DNA of 64,000 bases from Phreatobacter sp. Its GTDB lineage: Bacteria; Pseudomonadota; Alphaproteobacteria; Rhizobiales; Phreatobacteraceae. Both the position numbers and the translations under genes were made by a program. The notes beneath the pieces were generated by a model, which was not told where the DNA came from, made no database searches, and saw only the letters and a list, made by a program, of their open reading frames with translations. The DNA is taken from positions 124,001-188,000 of the forward strand of contig NZ_JAPZTZ010000003.1 in assembly GCF_027532945.1 (NCBI RefSeq). Direction: 5' to 3'. Of the stretch, positions 53,931 to 62,229 are shown one piece after another. Numbering within the stretch: position 1 is the stretch's first letter; every line of letters starts with the position of its first letter.

Positions 53931-54221
53931 GTGGGATCCACCACCGGACCATCGCGCCTCGAGGCGTCGGCCTCCAGGTTGAAATCAGCGCTCGCCGCGC
54001 TGGAAATTGCCGTCGCGCGAAAGGCGGAGGCGGAGCGGCAGCAGGCGGTGGTGCACAAGCAGGTCGATGCGCTGCAGGCCGACCGCGCCCGCCTCGCCGA
54101 GGATCTCGACCGTTCGGCCGATCGCGTCGCGGGACTGGAATCAGTGAATCGCGAGGTGGCCCGCCGCCTCGACCTCACCATGGACGCCATCCGCGGGGTG
54201 CTCTCCCGCTACGAGAGCTAA
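53931..54221 (+). CDS. DUF4164 family coiled-coil protein
   Basis: A 96-residue protein of the short DUF4164 family: SRLEASASRLKSALAALEIAVARK opens the helix and RARLAEDLDRSADRVAGLESVN, REVARRLDLTMDAIRGVLSRY close it; the whole is one long coiled coil. The GTG at 53931 with AGGAACGA upstream fits the usual length of the family; an in-frame ATG further upstream would add about 56 disordered residues. In Hyphomicrobiales this gene routinely precedes zapA (15 nt here), so a division-related role is plausible. Confidence 0.8.
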   Translation: MGSTTGPSRLEASASRLKSALAALEIAVARKAEAERQQAVVHKQVDALQADRARLAEDLDRSADRVAGLESVNREVARRLDLTMDAIRGVLSRYES

Positions 54222-54236
54222 GGGAGCCCGCAGCGC

Positions 54237-54611
54237 ATGGCCCATGTGTCCGTGACCATCAATGGCCGGTCGTTCCGCATGGCCTGCGACGACGGCCAGG
54301 AGGACCATCTCCTGCGCCTAGCTGCGGAGGTGAACGGCAAGGTCGACCAGCTCAAGGGCGCATTCGGAGAAATCGGCGACACCCGGCTCACCGTCATGGC
54401 GGCGATCATGGTGGCTGACGAGCTCGCCGACACGCGCCGTCGTCTCAAGGCGGCCGAGGCTGAATTGCAGGCGCTGCGGGAGGCGCGTGCGGCGGTTGTC
54501 GAGCGCTCGGAAGAGCGCGAGGCGTTGCTCGCCCATACGCTGGACGACGCCGCCGCCTCGATCGAGAGGCTCACCGCCCAGCTTGGCGGCCTCAACCGTC
54601 CGCTGTCCTGA
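54237..54611 (+). CDS. zapA: Cell division protein ZapA
   Basis: A 124-residue protein. The N-terminal beta-hairpin VSVTINGRSFRMACDDGQEDHLLRLAAEVNGKVDQLK is the ZapA fold, and the rest is a long coiled coil that forms the antiparallel dimer/tetramer. ZapA binds FtsZ and bundles protofilaments at mid-cell. The upstream gene is its usual DUF4164 partner. Length and motif are typical for alphaproteobacteria. In gammaproteobacteria the 6S RNA gene follows zapA; I found none in the 120 nt after this gene. Confidence 0.9.
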   Translation: MAHVSVTINGRSFRMACDDGQEDHLLRLAAEVNGKVDQLKGAFGEIGDTRLTVMAAIMVADELADTRRRLKAAEAELQALREARAAVVERSEEREALLAHTLDDAAASIERLTAQLGGLNRPLS

Positions 54612-54741
54612 CGCTTCGGCACAGCAACTGCGTTTGGTTGCGGCGGCCAAATCGCCGCGCCCTAGACGGTTGCGCCGGTCCCTGCGGCTGTCTAAACCCG
54701 TCACCATAGGCTCTTTCATCCCCTTGCCGCCGATGCCCGCG

Positions 54742-55044
54742 ATGTCCGACCCACACAAGCCGGAGCCCCCGCAGCACATTCTCGGCGACATGGGCTTCGA
54801 TTTCGTCGCCGCCCCACCGGAGCAGCCGAGGGTGCGCTGGGGCGACATCATGACCATCCCCGATCGCGGCTCCGGCGCCGAGCCGCGGCTTGAGGCTCGG
54901 GTGCTCATGTACCCCGACAAGTCGCGCTTCTTCGTCCACTATCCCTCGGGCAAGGAAGAGATTCTCTCGGCGGCGCAGTTCGTCGCCTTCGTGCTGGAGC
55001 TTAAGCGCTCGCACCGGTTCAGCTTCGACCGCAAGCGCAGCTGA
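54742..55044 (+). CDS. Small conserved hypothetical protein
   Basis: A 100-residue protein without a recognised motif. The core is MGFDFVAAPPEQPRVRWGDI, EARVLMYPDKSRFFVHYPSGKEEILSAAQFVAFVLELKRSH; the mix of strands and one helix suggests a compact domain. It starts at ATG 54742 (alternative 54733). It lies between zapA and rpsA and has no obvious RBS. Function unknown. Confidence 0.55.
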   Translation: MSDPHKPEPPQHILGDMGFDFVAAPPEQPRVRWGDIMTIPDRGSGAEPRLEARVLMYPDKSRFFVHYPSGKEEILSAAQFVAFVLELKRSHRFSFDRKRS

Positions 55045-55408
55045 GGCATTCCGCGCGCTTGTCGCGGCCTGCTCTTTCCTGTATTGGCGCTCCATTCGGC
55101 AGATCGACCCATGGTCGGACCTGCTGGCAACGCAGAGGTGAAGTTCGCTTCACCCGGGTTCGGCCGAGCGCCCTGCCCGCCTCGCGTCCTCGCCGTGGCC
55201 CCCGACGGGCCGCCGCCTCAGGACGGGGTCCGTCGCCGGCTCCGTCCCGGTCCGCCGCGATATCCAAGCCGCCTTCCGCCTGGGTTGCGCCCGCGAGCCG
55301 TCTTCGGCCGCGTCCGGTCGTGATTCAAAGCCCCTCGTCCGGCCCTCGCGGAGCCGGCGGCCACCATCAACCCCGGCGCAGCAACGGGCCCTCAAGGACG
55401 ACCACTCC
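55045..55408 (+). other. Long leader upstream of rpsA
   Basis: This 364-nt stretch has no supported gene. A promoter is predicted at 55059-55087, leaving a transcribed leader of about 310 nt that is GC-rich with several short inverted repeats. The rpsA start lacks a clear ribosome binding site. Confidence 0.4.
55059..55087 (+). promoter_or_regulatory. Predicted sigma-70 promoter of rpsA
   Basis: TTGTCG (55059-55064) and TATTGG (55082-55087) lie 17 nt apart, and a TG directly before the -10 may strengthen it. Confidence 0.4.
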
Positions 55409-57115
55409 ATGGCGAATGCCGAAAGCATGAATCCCTCCCGCGACGATTTCGCCGCGCTCCTCGCTGAGAGCTTCAGCAAGACCGAGATGAACGAAGGCTC
55501 GGTGGTGAAGGGCACCGTCGTCGGGATCGAGAAGGATCTCGCCATCATCGACGTGGGCCTGAAGACAGAGGGCCGCGTGGCCCTGAAGGAGTTCACCGGT
55601 CCCGGCCGCGAAGGCGACATCAAGATCGGCGATGTGGTCGAGGTCTATCTCGAGCGCGTCGAGAACGCCCTCGGCGAGGCCGTGATCTCGCGCGACAAGG
55701 CGCGCCGCGAGGAAAGCTGGGTCAAGCTCGAGAAGGCGTTCAACGCCGGCGAGAAGGTCACCGGCACGATCTTCAACACCGTCAAGGGTGGCTACACCGT
55801 CGACCTCGACGGCGCCGTGGCCTTCCTGCCGCGCAGCCAGGTCGACATCCGTCCGATCCGCGACGTCGGCCCGCTGATGAACTCGCCGCAGCCGTTCCAG
55901 ATCCTGAAGATGGATCGCCGCCGCGGCAACATCGTGGTGTCGCGCCGCACGGTTCTCGAAGAGACCCGCGCCGAGCAGCGTCACGAGCTCGTCCAGAACC
56001 TCGAAGAGGGTCAGGTCATCGACGGCGTGGTGAAGAACATCACCGATTACGGCGCCTTCGTTGATCTCGGCGGCATCGACGGCCTGCTGCATGTCACCGA
56101 CATCGCCTGGCGCCGCGTCAACCACCCGTCCGAGGTGCTGACGATCGGCCAGACCGTGAAGGTCAAGATCGTCAAGATCAACCACGAGACGCACCGCATC
56201 TCGCTGGGCATGAAGCAGCTGCTGGACGATCCGTGGCAGGGCATCGAGGCCAAGTACCCGATCAATGCCAAGTTCAAGGGCCGCGTCACCAACATCACCG
56301 ACTACGGCGCCTTCGTGGAGCTGGAGCCGGGCATCGAGGGCCTCATCCACGTCTCCGAGATGAGCTGGACCAAGAAGAACGTCCACCCCGGCAAGATCGT
56401 CTCCACCTCCCAGGAGGTCGAGGTCGCCGTGCTCGAGGTCGACTCGTCCAAGCGCCGCATCTCGCTGGGCCTCAAGCAGACCCTGCAGAACCCGTGGGAG
56501 GCCTTCATCGAGCGCCACCCGATCGGCACCGTCGTCGAGGGCGAGGTCAAGAACAAGACCGAGTTCGGCCTGTTCCTCGGTCTCGAGGGCGACGTCGACG
56601 GCATGATCCACCTGTCCGACCTCGACTGGAACCGTCCGGGCGAGCAGGTCATCGACGAGTTCAAGAAGGGTGACATCGTTCGCGCCCAGGTTCTCGACGT
56701 CGACGTGGAGAAGGAGCGCATCTCGCTCGGCCTGAAGCAGGTTGGCTCGGATCCGTTCGCGGATGCCGGCGAGCTGCGCAAGGGCCAGGTCGTCACCTGC
56801 GAGGTGATCGAGGTGAAGGAAGGCGGCATCGACGTGAAGATCGTCGGCACCGACCTCACCGCCTTCATCAAGCGCGCCGAGCTCGCCCGCGACCGCGGCG
56901 ACCAGCGTCCGGAGCGTTTCGCCACCGGCGAGAAGCTCGACGCCCGCGTCACCATGTTCGACCGCAAGGCCCGCAAGGTCCAGGTGTCGATCAAGGCGCT
57001 GGAAGTGGCTGAGGAGAAGGAAGCCATGGCCCAGTTCGGCTCGGCCGACTCGGGCGCCTCGCTCGGCGACATCCTCGGCGCGGCCCTCAAGGCCCGCACC
57101 GGCGACAAGAAGTGA
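55409..57115 (+). CDS. rpsA: 30S ribosomal protein S1
   Basis: A 568-residue protein with six S1 RNA-binding (OB-fold) repeats, the usual number for S1; recognisable are GTVVGIEKDLAIIDVGLKTEG, GTIFNTVKGGYTVDLDGAVAFLP, GVVKNITDYGAFVDLGGIDG, GRVTNITDYGAFVELEPGIEG, GEVKNKTEFGLFLGLEGDVDG and CEVIEVKEGGIDVKIVG. S1 sits on the 30S subunit and unwinds mRNA for initiation. Unlike many relatives, cmk does not immediately precede it. A strong terminator follows. Confidence 0.97.
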   Translation: MANAESMNPSRDDFAALLAESFSKTEMNEGSVVKGTVVGIEKDLAIIDVGLKTEGRVALKEFTGPGREGDIKIGDVVEVYLERVENALGEAVISRDKARREESWVKLEKAFNAGEKVTGTIFNTVKGGYTVDLDGAVAFLPRSQVDIRPIRDVGPLMNSPQPFQILKMDRRRGNIVVSRRTVLEETRAEQRHELVQNLEEGQVIDGVVKNITDYGAFVDLGGIDGLLHVTDIAWRRVNHPSEVLTIGQTVKVKIVKINHETHRISLGMKQLLDDPWQGIEAKYPINAKFKGRVTNITDYGAFVELEPGIEGLIHVSEMSWTKKNVHPGKIVSTSQEVEVAVLEVDSSKRRISLGLKQTLQNPWEAFIERHPIGTVVEGEVKNKTEFGLFLGLEGDVDGMIHLSDLDWNRPGEQVIDEFKKGDIVRAQVLDVDVEKERISLGLKQVGSDPFADAGELRKGQVVTCEVIEVKEGGIDVKIVGTDLTAFIKRAELARDRGDQRPERFATGEKLDARVTMFDRKARKVQVSIKALEVAEEKEAMAQFGSADSGASLGDILGAALKARTGDKK

Positions 57116-57152
57116 TTGCCCGGGGCTGATGCCCCGACGCTTTCTGGTCAAG

Positions 57153-57183
57153 CCCCGCGCGGAGCGATCCGCGCGGGGTTTTT
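57153..57183 (+). terminator. Rho-independent terminator of rpsA
   Basis: A perfect 11-bp GC stem (57153-57163 with 57168-57178) closed by a GCGA tetraloop and followed by TTTTT (57179-57183). Confidence 0.92.
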
Positions 57184-57313
57184 CTTTGGCCCCAATCGCT
57201 TTGCCGCAACCTCGACTGTTGCCGGCGGGCATCATTCGCCCGTTACGGTCATCGTGTACCGCAAAGCAACTTGCCTCCATTGTCCGTGTTGCGGATAAGG
57301 AAGGCGACAGTGC

Positions 57314-58063
57314 ATGCCCTCGCCCCCCTCACCTCAATGGGCCCGGATGCTCCGTTTCAGCTTCCTTTCCGGTGTCGCCCTCTGCGCGCTTCTTGCGCGC
57401 GATGCATCGGCGCAGCCGCTGCCCGCGCCCGCCGCCAACTGGACGGGCGCCTATGTCGGCGGGGTGCTCGGTGTCGGCGTGGCCAGCAATCGCTGGACGG
57501 ATGAGAACCTTGCTTTTACCAGCTTTTCAGCAGAAGGCGGGTCCCGCACCATTTCCGCGACGGGTCCGCTGTTCGGGACATTCGCTGGCCATAACTGGCA
57601 GGTTACGCCTCATTTCGTCGTCGGTGTCGAGGGCGACCTGACCTATACGGCCGGCTCGGGCGGGTCGCGGGCAACCGTTTCGGGAGCCAACATCCTGTTC
57701 GCGACGCGATCCGGTTTCGTTGGATCGCTCCGTATCCGGGCCGGTGTGCCTGTTGATCGCCTGCTGCTTTACGTGACCGGCGGCATAGGCATCGGCCAGG
57801 TAGACACCAGAAGCATCAACACATCGGCTTTGGGGTCCCCGACCATTTGGGCCGAGAACCAAATGCGCGTTGGCTGGACGTTCGGCGGTGGCGTCGAGTA
57901 TCTCGTCTCGCGCCATTGGTCTTTCCGCTTCGAGGCGCTTTACACCGACCTCGGCAGCGCCCGTCTCACCTCGCGGCCCGGTACGACCACCCCCCCCACC
58001 AAGTTCATGCGGGTGAAGTCCAGCCATACCCAGGTGCGCACCGGCTTCGCCTACCGGTTCTGA
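57314..58063 (+). CDS. Outer-membrane beta-barrel protein (Omp25/OmpA-like barrel)
   Basis: A 249-residue protein with a signal peptide (cleaved after ASA, about residue 35) and an eight-stranded-type barrel: NWTGAYVGGVLGVGV opens it, GTFAGHNWQVTPHFVVGVEGDLTYT, RAGVPVDRLLLYVTGGIGIGQV and MRVGWTFGGGVEYLVSRHWSFRFEALYTDLGS follow, and the C-terminus ends in aromatic F (RTGFAYRF), the usual barrel assembly signal. It resembles Omp25-type porin-like proteins of Hyphomicrobiales. AAGGAAGG precedes the ATG. Confidence 0.85.
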   Translation: MPSPPSPQWARMLRFSFLSGVALCALLARDASAQPLPAPAANWTGAYVGGVLGVGVASNRWTDENLAFTSFSAEGGSRTISATGPLFGTFAGHNWQVTPHFVVGVEGDLTYTAGSGGSRATVSGANILFATRSGFVGSLRIRAGVPVDRLLLYVTGGIGIGQVDTRSINTSALGSPTIWAENQMRVGWTFGGGVEYLVSRHWSFRFEALYTDLGSARLTSRPGTTTPPTKFMRVKSSHTQVRTGFAYRF

Positions 58064-58070
58064 CGGCCCT

Positions 58071-59048
58071 TCAGTCGATCCTGAGCCCGATCTCTGCCAC
58101 CAGAGCCTGAACCTCGCGGCTCTGGGCGAGAATGCGATCCTTGAAAGGACCTGCTGGCAGCGGCGCCGCCTCGACGCGGGCGCGGCCGGCTGCGCCGCGG
58201 AACACCGGATCGGCGGCGGCGGCGAGGCAAGCCGCCTCGATCGCCGCCCGCACGGGCTCGGGCACGCCCTTCATCACGTAGATGCCGGCGAAGGAGGCGA
58301 GCGGCGGCGGCTGGCCCATCTCGACGATGGTCGGGATATCCGGCTGTTCAGTGTAGCGGTGGGTGCCGAGGATCACGAGGTGGCGGACGATATCGGGCTC
58401 ATAGGAGCCGGGAGCGAGCACGGCCGCCTCGAGTTCGCCGGTCAACAGATCCTGCACCAGCTGGCCCTGCGAACGATAGGGAATGTCGAGGAAGGTGAGG
58501 CCGTACTGCCGGGCCAGGATGACCATGAGCAAATGGGTCGCCGAACCCGGCCCATAATGGCCGAAGCGGATCCGCCCCGGCTCGGATCGCGCCCGGTCGA
58601 GAAACTCCGCGAAGGTCGTCGCCGGACTGCGGCGGCTCGCCACCACGGCGAAGGGCGTCTCGTAGAGCTGACAGACGGGGGAGAAATCATCCAGGGTGAA
58701 CGCGACGCGACGGCGGATGTGAGGCTGGATGGTGAACTGGCCCGGCCCACTGAAGAGCCAAGTCGTCCCGTCGGCCTCGGCCTGCGCCATCTCCGACAGG
58801 GCGATGAAACCCGCCGCGCCATCGCGGTTGACCACCGGCGGGCGCTGGCCGATCACCGGCTCGAGCGCTGCCGACAGAGCGCGCGCCATCACGTCGAGGG
58901 TGGTACCGGCTGAGAACGGCACGATGATGCGGACAGGCCGCTGCGGCAAGCCGGCCGATCCCGCATGGACCGTCGGCATGCCCCAGCCAATGGCCATCGC
59001 CGTGCCGCAGAGCACCTGTCGCCGGTTGATGACCGGCCCAAGCCCCAT
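58071..59048 (-). CDS. Tripartite tricarboxylate transporter substrate-binding protein (Bug/TctC family)
   Basis: A 325-residue binding protein with a NRRQVLCGTAMAIGWG signal (twin arginine). The mature start PQRPVRIIVPFSAGTTLDVMARALSAAL is the Bug signature; QPHIRRRVAFTLDDF and PGSATHLLM belong to the ligand-binding loops. No permease genes are adjacent. It is divergent from the acyl-CoA synthetase; since Bug proteins often bind carboxylates, uptake and activation of the same acid is possible but unproven. The start at 59048 fits the signal peptide; an earlier in-frame ATG lies within the divergent gene region. Confidence 0.82.
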   Translation of the reverse strand: MGLGPVINRRQVLCGTAMAIGWGMPTVHAGSAGLPQRPVRIIVPFSAGTTLDVMARALSAALEPVIGQRPPVVNRDGAAGFIALSEMAQAEADGTTWLFSGPGQFTIQPHIRRRVAFTLDDFSPVCQLYETPFAVVASRRSPATTFAEFLDRARSEPGRIRFGHYGPGSATHLLMVILARQYGLTFLDIPYRSQGQLVQDLLTGELEAAVLAPGSYEPDIVRHLVILGTHRYTEQPDIPTIVEMGQPPPLASFAGIYVMKGVPEPVRAAIEAACLAAAADPVFRGAAGRARVEAAPLPAGPFKDRILAQSREVQALVAEIGLRID

Positions 59049-59193
59049 GCCCCGACGATCCTGCCCCTGTTCCGCCACGTCACGCGCTCTTGCCGGCCGA
59101 CCGTCTCCGTCTAGCATGGCGCGTGCCGCCGGTCCCACCGGCGGGTACCACCATACGGTGCGACCGATGATCTTCGCCGAAGCCGCCATGTTC

Positions 59194-59196
59194 TAG
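59194..59196 (+). other. In-frame amber codon in the natural N-terminus of the acyl-CoA synthetase
   Basis: Reading from ATG 59167 in the ligase frame gives MIFAEAAMF, then TAG (59194-59196), then GRATPHRPALIWADRVVTYG, which is a normal N-terminal segment of the family. A CAG-to-TAG change would explain it. Confidence 0.7.
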
Positions 59197-59241
59197 GGGC
59201 GCGCCACGCCCCACCGCCCCGCCCTCATCTGGGCCGACCGG

Positions 59242-60594
59242 GTGGTGACCTATGGCATGCTGGCGGACGGCATCGACAGGCTGTCGCGGCGCTTCCATGC
59301 CGAGGGCGTGCGTGACGGCGAGACCGTGGCGATGATGCTGGACAGCCCTGTACGGGACGTCATTGCGACGCTCGCCTTGCTGCAACTCGGTGCCGTGACC
59401 GCCTCGATCCGACCCGACCAGTTGGCCGAACTGCCGCGAATGGGGGCGACGACCCTCGTCACGACCGCCGCTCACCGGCAGGGTGAAGGGCCGCGACGCC
59501 TCGTCCTTGGCGAGGACTGGTTCGCCCCAACGGACCTGCCGGCGCCTCCCACCTCGCCCGATCATGATCATCCCGGGCGCATCTGCCGCATCGCCACCAC
59601 ATCCGGCACGACCGGCATGCCGAAGCTCGCCGCCGCGACGGTCGGCGAAACGCAGGCCCGCATTCGCACCAACATCCTCTGCCACTGGGACCAGGGATCG
59701 GGCCGCAGCCTGCTGCTGGTCGGCACGGTCATGCTCTGGGGCTTCAACGAGGTTCTCCGCCACATCCTCGCCGGCATGACGATCTGCTTCGCCACGTCCG
59801 GTGAAGAGGCGCTCCAGGTCATCGACCTGTTCAAGGTCGAGTCCATTTTCGCCGCCCCGCAGCAGGTCCGCGCCTTGCTTTCTGCCATGGACGAGGTGCC
59901 CGGCACCTGCGAGAGCGTGCGGTTTATCGGCTTTGCCGGCAGTCTCGTGACACCCGTCTTCGTCGACGAGATCCAGCGGCGGATCTGCCGGACGGTGGCG
60001 ATCAGCTATGGCTCCTCGGAAGCCGGCAAGACCGCAGCGGCGCCCTTCGAGCAGCTGCGGGCAACGCCCGGCGCGGTCGGCTACGTGTTGCCGGGACGGC
60101 GCGTCGAGGTGGTGGACGATGACGACCAACCGGTGCCGGCGGGCAGCGAGGGCCGCATCCGCATCATGGCGGTAGCGGGCGGACGGCCCTACACGCCGGG
60201 TTCGCTGCATCCGGATCGATCGGAAGACTGGTTCTATCCCGGCGACATCGGCCGTCTCACGGCAGAGGGGCTCCTCATCATCACCGGGCGGAGCGACGAG
60301 GTCATCAATGCCGGCGGCAACAAGATCGCACCGGACCGCATCGACCAGGTCATGGCCCAGCGACGCGACCTTGTGGATGCGGCGGCCTTCGGCGTCATCG
60401 GACCATCGGGCATCCCGGAGGTATGGATCGCCGTGGTGCCACGCGGACCTCTTGATACGGCGGAGCTGATGGACTGGTGCGAGGCGCGGATGCCCGACAT
60501 CCCCGTGGCGCGGATTGTCGAGGTCCACGGCATCCCGCGCACCGCCATGGGCAAGGCCGAGCGTGCCCGCGTGAAGGCCATGGCGGGCGGCTGA
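59242..60594 (+). CDS. AMP-binding acyl-CoA synthetase, N-terminally shortened
   Basis: A 450-residue protein (from GTG 59242) of the acyl-adenylating family. The P-loop is IATTSGTTGMPKLA, the adenylate motif YGSSEAGKT, then WFYPGDIGRLT, GRSDEVINAGGNKIAPDRI and the catalytic-lysine loop PRTAMGKAERAR, so the ATP-using machinery is intact. Its natural N-terminus, about 25 residues longer, is interrupted by an in-frame TAG (59194-59196); the GTG has no ribosome binding site. The gene may be a recent pseudogene or may still give a shortened protein. Substrate unknown. Confidence 0.75.
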   Translation: MVTYGMLADGIDRLSRRFHAEGVRDGETVAMMLDSPVRDVIATLALLQLGAVTASIRPDQLAELPRMGATTLVTTAAHRQGEGPRRLVLGEDWFAPTDLPAPPTSPDHDHPGRICRIATTSGTTGMPKLAAATVGETQARIRTNILCHWDQGSGRSLLLVGTVMLWGFNEVLRHILAGMTICFATSGEEALQVIDLFKVESIFAAPQQVRALLSAMDEVPGTCESVRFIGFAGSLVTPVFVDEIQRRICRTVAISYGSSEAGKTAAAPFEQLRATPGAVGYVLPGRRVEVVDDDDQPVPAGSEGRIRIMAVAGGRPYTPGSLHPDRSEDWFYPGDIGRLTAEGLLIITGRSDEVINAGGNKIAPDRIDQVMAQRRDLVDAAAFGVIGPSGIPEVWIAVVPRGPLDTAELMDWCEARMPDIPVARIVEVHGIPRTAMGKAERARVKAMAGG

Positions 60595-60597
60595 GGC

Positions 60598-60622
60598 GGC
60601 GCGGCGACAGGGCCGCCGCGCC
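60598..60622. terminator. Hairpin between convergent genes
   Basis: A 9-bp GC stem (60598-60606 with 60614-60622) with a 7-nt loop between the synthetase and the lytic transglycosylase genes; no U-tract. Confidence 0.4.
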
Positions 60623-60630
60623 GGATCGGC

Positions 60631-61218
60631 TCAGAGGCTCGCCATCAGCTGCGTGACGCGGGCCGAATAGGCCGTACGACCACACGAGGCGCCGAGGCCG
60701 CGGTTGTGGAGCGCCGCGGCGCCCGAAGCCGAGCCGCAGCGCTGGTAAGCGACGGCCAGGTGGCGCATGCCCCATTCGAGACCGGCACCGCAGGAGTTCA
60801 GCGCCGAGGCCGGGCCGGTATAGCCGAGGCCGCGGGCGGTGGCAGGCTTGATCTGCATAGGTCCGAGCTCGCCCTGCCGACCGCGGGCCTGGCAGCGCAT
60901 GTTGCTCTCCAGCCGGGCGACTGCGAGGGCGAGGTTGGCAGGAACGCCGTGGCGGGCGGCCACTTCAGTGACGCGGCGGCGGATGGATCCCATCTCGCTG
61001 GGCTCGGCGACGGCGGGAACGCCTGCGGCGGTCGCGGTCCGCGCCGGACGGGCAGCCGGCGCCGGCTGGCCAGCAGCATAGAGCTGCGCCCAGTTGGCGT
61101 CGGCGCGATCGGCCTCGCTGGCCTGCAGGCGATGGGAGGAAAGAAGAAGGCCAGCGGCCCCAGCAACGACAGCAACGGCAATGGCATTTCGCTGCGCAAA
61201 AGCGCGAAGTTTGATCAT
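60631..61218 (-). CDS. Secreted lytic transglycosylase (SLT domain)
   Basis: A 195-residue protein with a short hydrophobic N-terminus (AIAVAVVAGAAGLLL) that is a signal or anchor. The SLT domain from about residue 80 has AVARLESNMRC with the catalytic Glu, GELGPMQIKPATARGLGYTG (the GxMQ motif) and GMRHLAVAYQRCGS. Four cysteines may form disulfides. The domain is compact, smaller than MltE-type. It cleaves peptidoglycan. It diverges from the MBL hydrolase gene. Confidence 0.83.
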   Translation of the reverse strand: MIKLRAFAQRNAIAVAVVAGAAGLLLSSHRLQASEADRADANWAQLYAAGQPAPAARPARTATAAGVPAVAEPSEMGSIRRRVTEVAARHGVPANLALAVARLESNMRCQARGRQGELGPMQIKPATARGLGYTGPASALNSCGAGLEWGMRHLAVAYQRCGSASGAAALHNRGLGASCGRTAYSARVTQLMASL

Positions 61219-61473
61219 GTCTTTTTGTTGTCCTCAGTAAGATCAGCCGCGCCGATCGCATCAGGCAACGACTATCGGAGCTTCACCCGCCTCAATGATC
61301 GAATGCGCTCTGCGACTGTTCGATCGACGGCTCGTGGGTGAGCGGTGACGGAGGGGTTATAGACGTTCCTCGTGGTGCATTGCAATAAAGTTGTCTTGCA
61401 GTTCATGACAGCTGACTTGCGCTTGCCGCGGCGCGCCTCGCGCCTTAAGCCGGACGGGACCAGGAGAAAGCCC

Positions 61474-62112
61474 ATGGCGACGTTGAAGGTTGCGATCGTT
61501 CCGGTGACCCCGTTCGAGCAGAATTGCTCGATCGTCTGGGACGCCGACACCATGCGGGCGGCCATTGTCGACCCTGGCGGCGACCTGCCGCGCATCCAGG
61601 GCGCCATCGCCGATCTCAAGGTGCTGCCGGAGAAGATCCTGCTCACCCACGGCCATATCGACCATGCCGGCGGCGCGGCCGAGCTCGCCGAACTGCTTTC
61701 CATCCCGATCGAGGGATCGCACGAGGACGACGCGCCGCTGCTCGCCAATCTGACGGCCCAGGCGCAGCGCTTCGGCCTGCCCGGCGTGCGGCCGGTGACG
61801 CCGACGCGCTGGCTCAAGGAGGGCGACACCGTCACGGTCGGCGGTCTCACCTTCGACGTGCTGCATGTGCCGGGCCATGCGCCGGGCCATGTAGTCTATG
61901 TCCACGCCCCGTCGGAGTTCGCGCTTGTCGGCGACACGGTGTTCCAGGGCTCTGTCGGCCGCACCGACCTGCCCGGCGGCGACCACGACCTGCTCATCCG
62001 CGGCATCAAGGAGAAGATCCTGCCGCTCGGCGACGACTTCACCGTCCTGCCCGGCCACGGTCCGGCGACGACGTTGGAACGCGAGCGCAAGAGCAATCCG
62101 TTCCTGCAGTGA
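61474..62112 (+). CDS. MBL-fold metallo-hydrolase (glyoxalase II/YcbL-like)
   Basis: A 212-residue enzyme with the metal motif THGHIDHAGG, the third ligand at LHVPGHAPGHVVY, the GDTVFQGSVGRTDLPGG segment and the last His in LPGHGPATT. This set and the short length match YcbL-like glyoxalase II proteins, which hydrolyse glutathione thioesters in the cytoplasm. The ATG at 61474 has AGGAG at 8 nt; ATG 61372 would add 34 foreign residues. The 255-nt divergent region back to the transglycosylase shows no gene. Confidence 0.88.
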   Translation: MATLKVAIVPVTPFEQNCSIVWDADTMRAAIVDPGGDLPRIQGAIADLKVLPEKILLTHGHIDHAGGAAELAELLSIPIEGSHEDDAPLLANLTAQAQRFGLPGVRPVTPTRWLKEGDTVTVGGLTFDVLHVPGHAPGHVVYVHAPSEFALVGDTVFQGSVGRTDLPGGDHDLLIRGIKEKILPLGDDFTVLPGHGPATTLERERKSNPFLQ

Positions 62113-62229
62113 CGCGGCGCGCGTCCGATCACACGACTGTCGCATGACATGGGCCAGTAACCTGGCCCGTGCTACTTGGCCCTTCCCGCGCGATTCCGCA
62201 TCGCGCCGACCGCGAGACCGAGCCGCCCC

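Noticed and set aside
54612-54741. 6S RNA gene after zapA
   Set aside because: The interval is only about 130 nt and shows no long stem with a central bubble.
55367-57280. 637-codon minus-strand open frame
   Set aside because: Antisense to rpsA; the apparent repeats mirror the S1 repeats.
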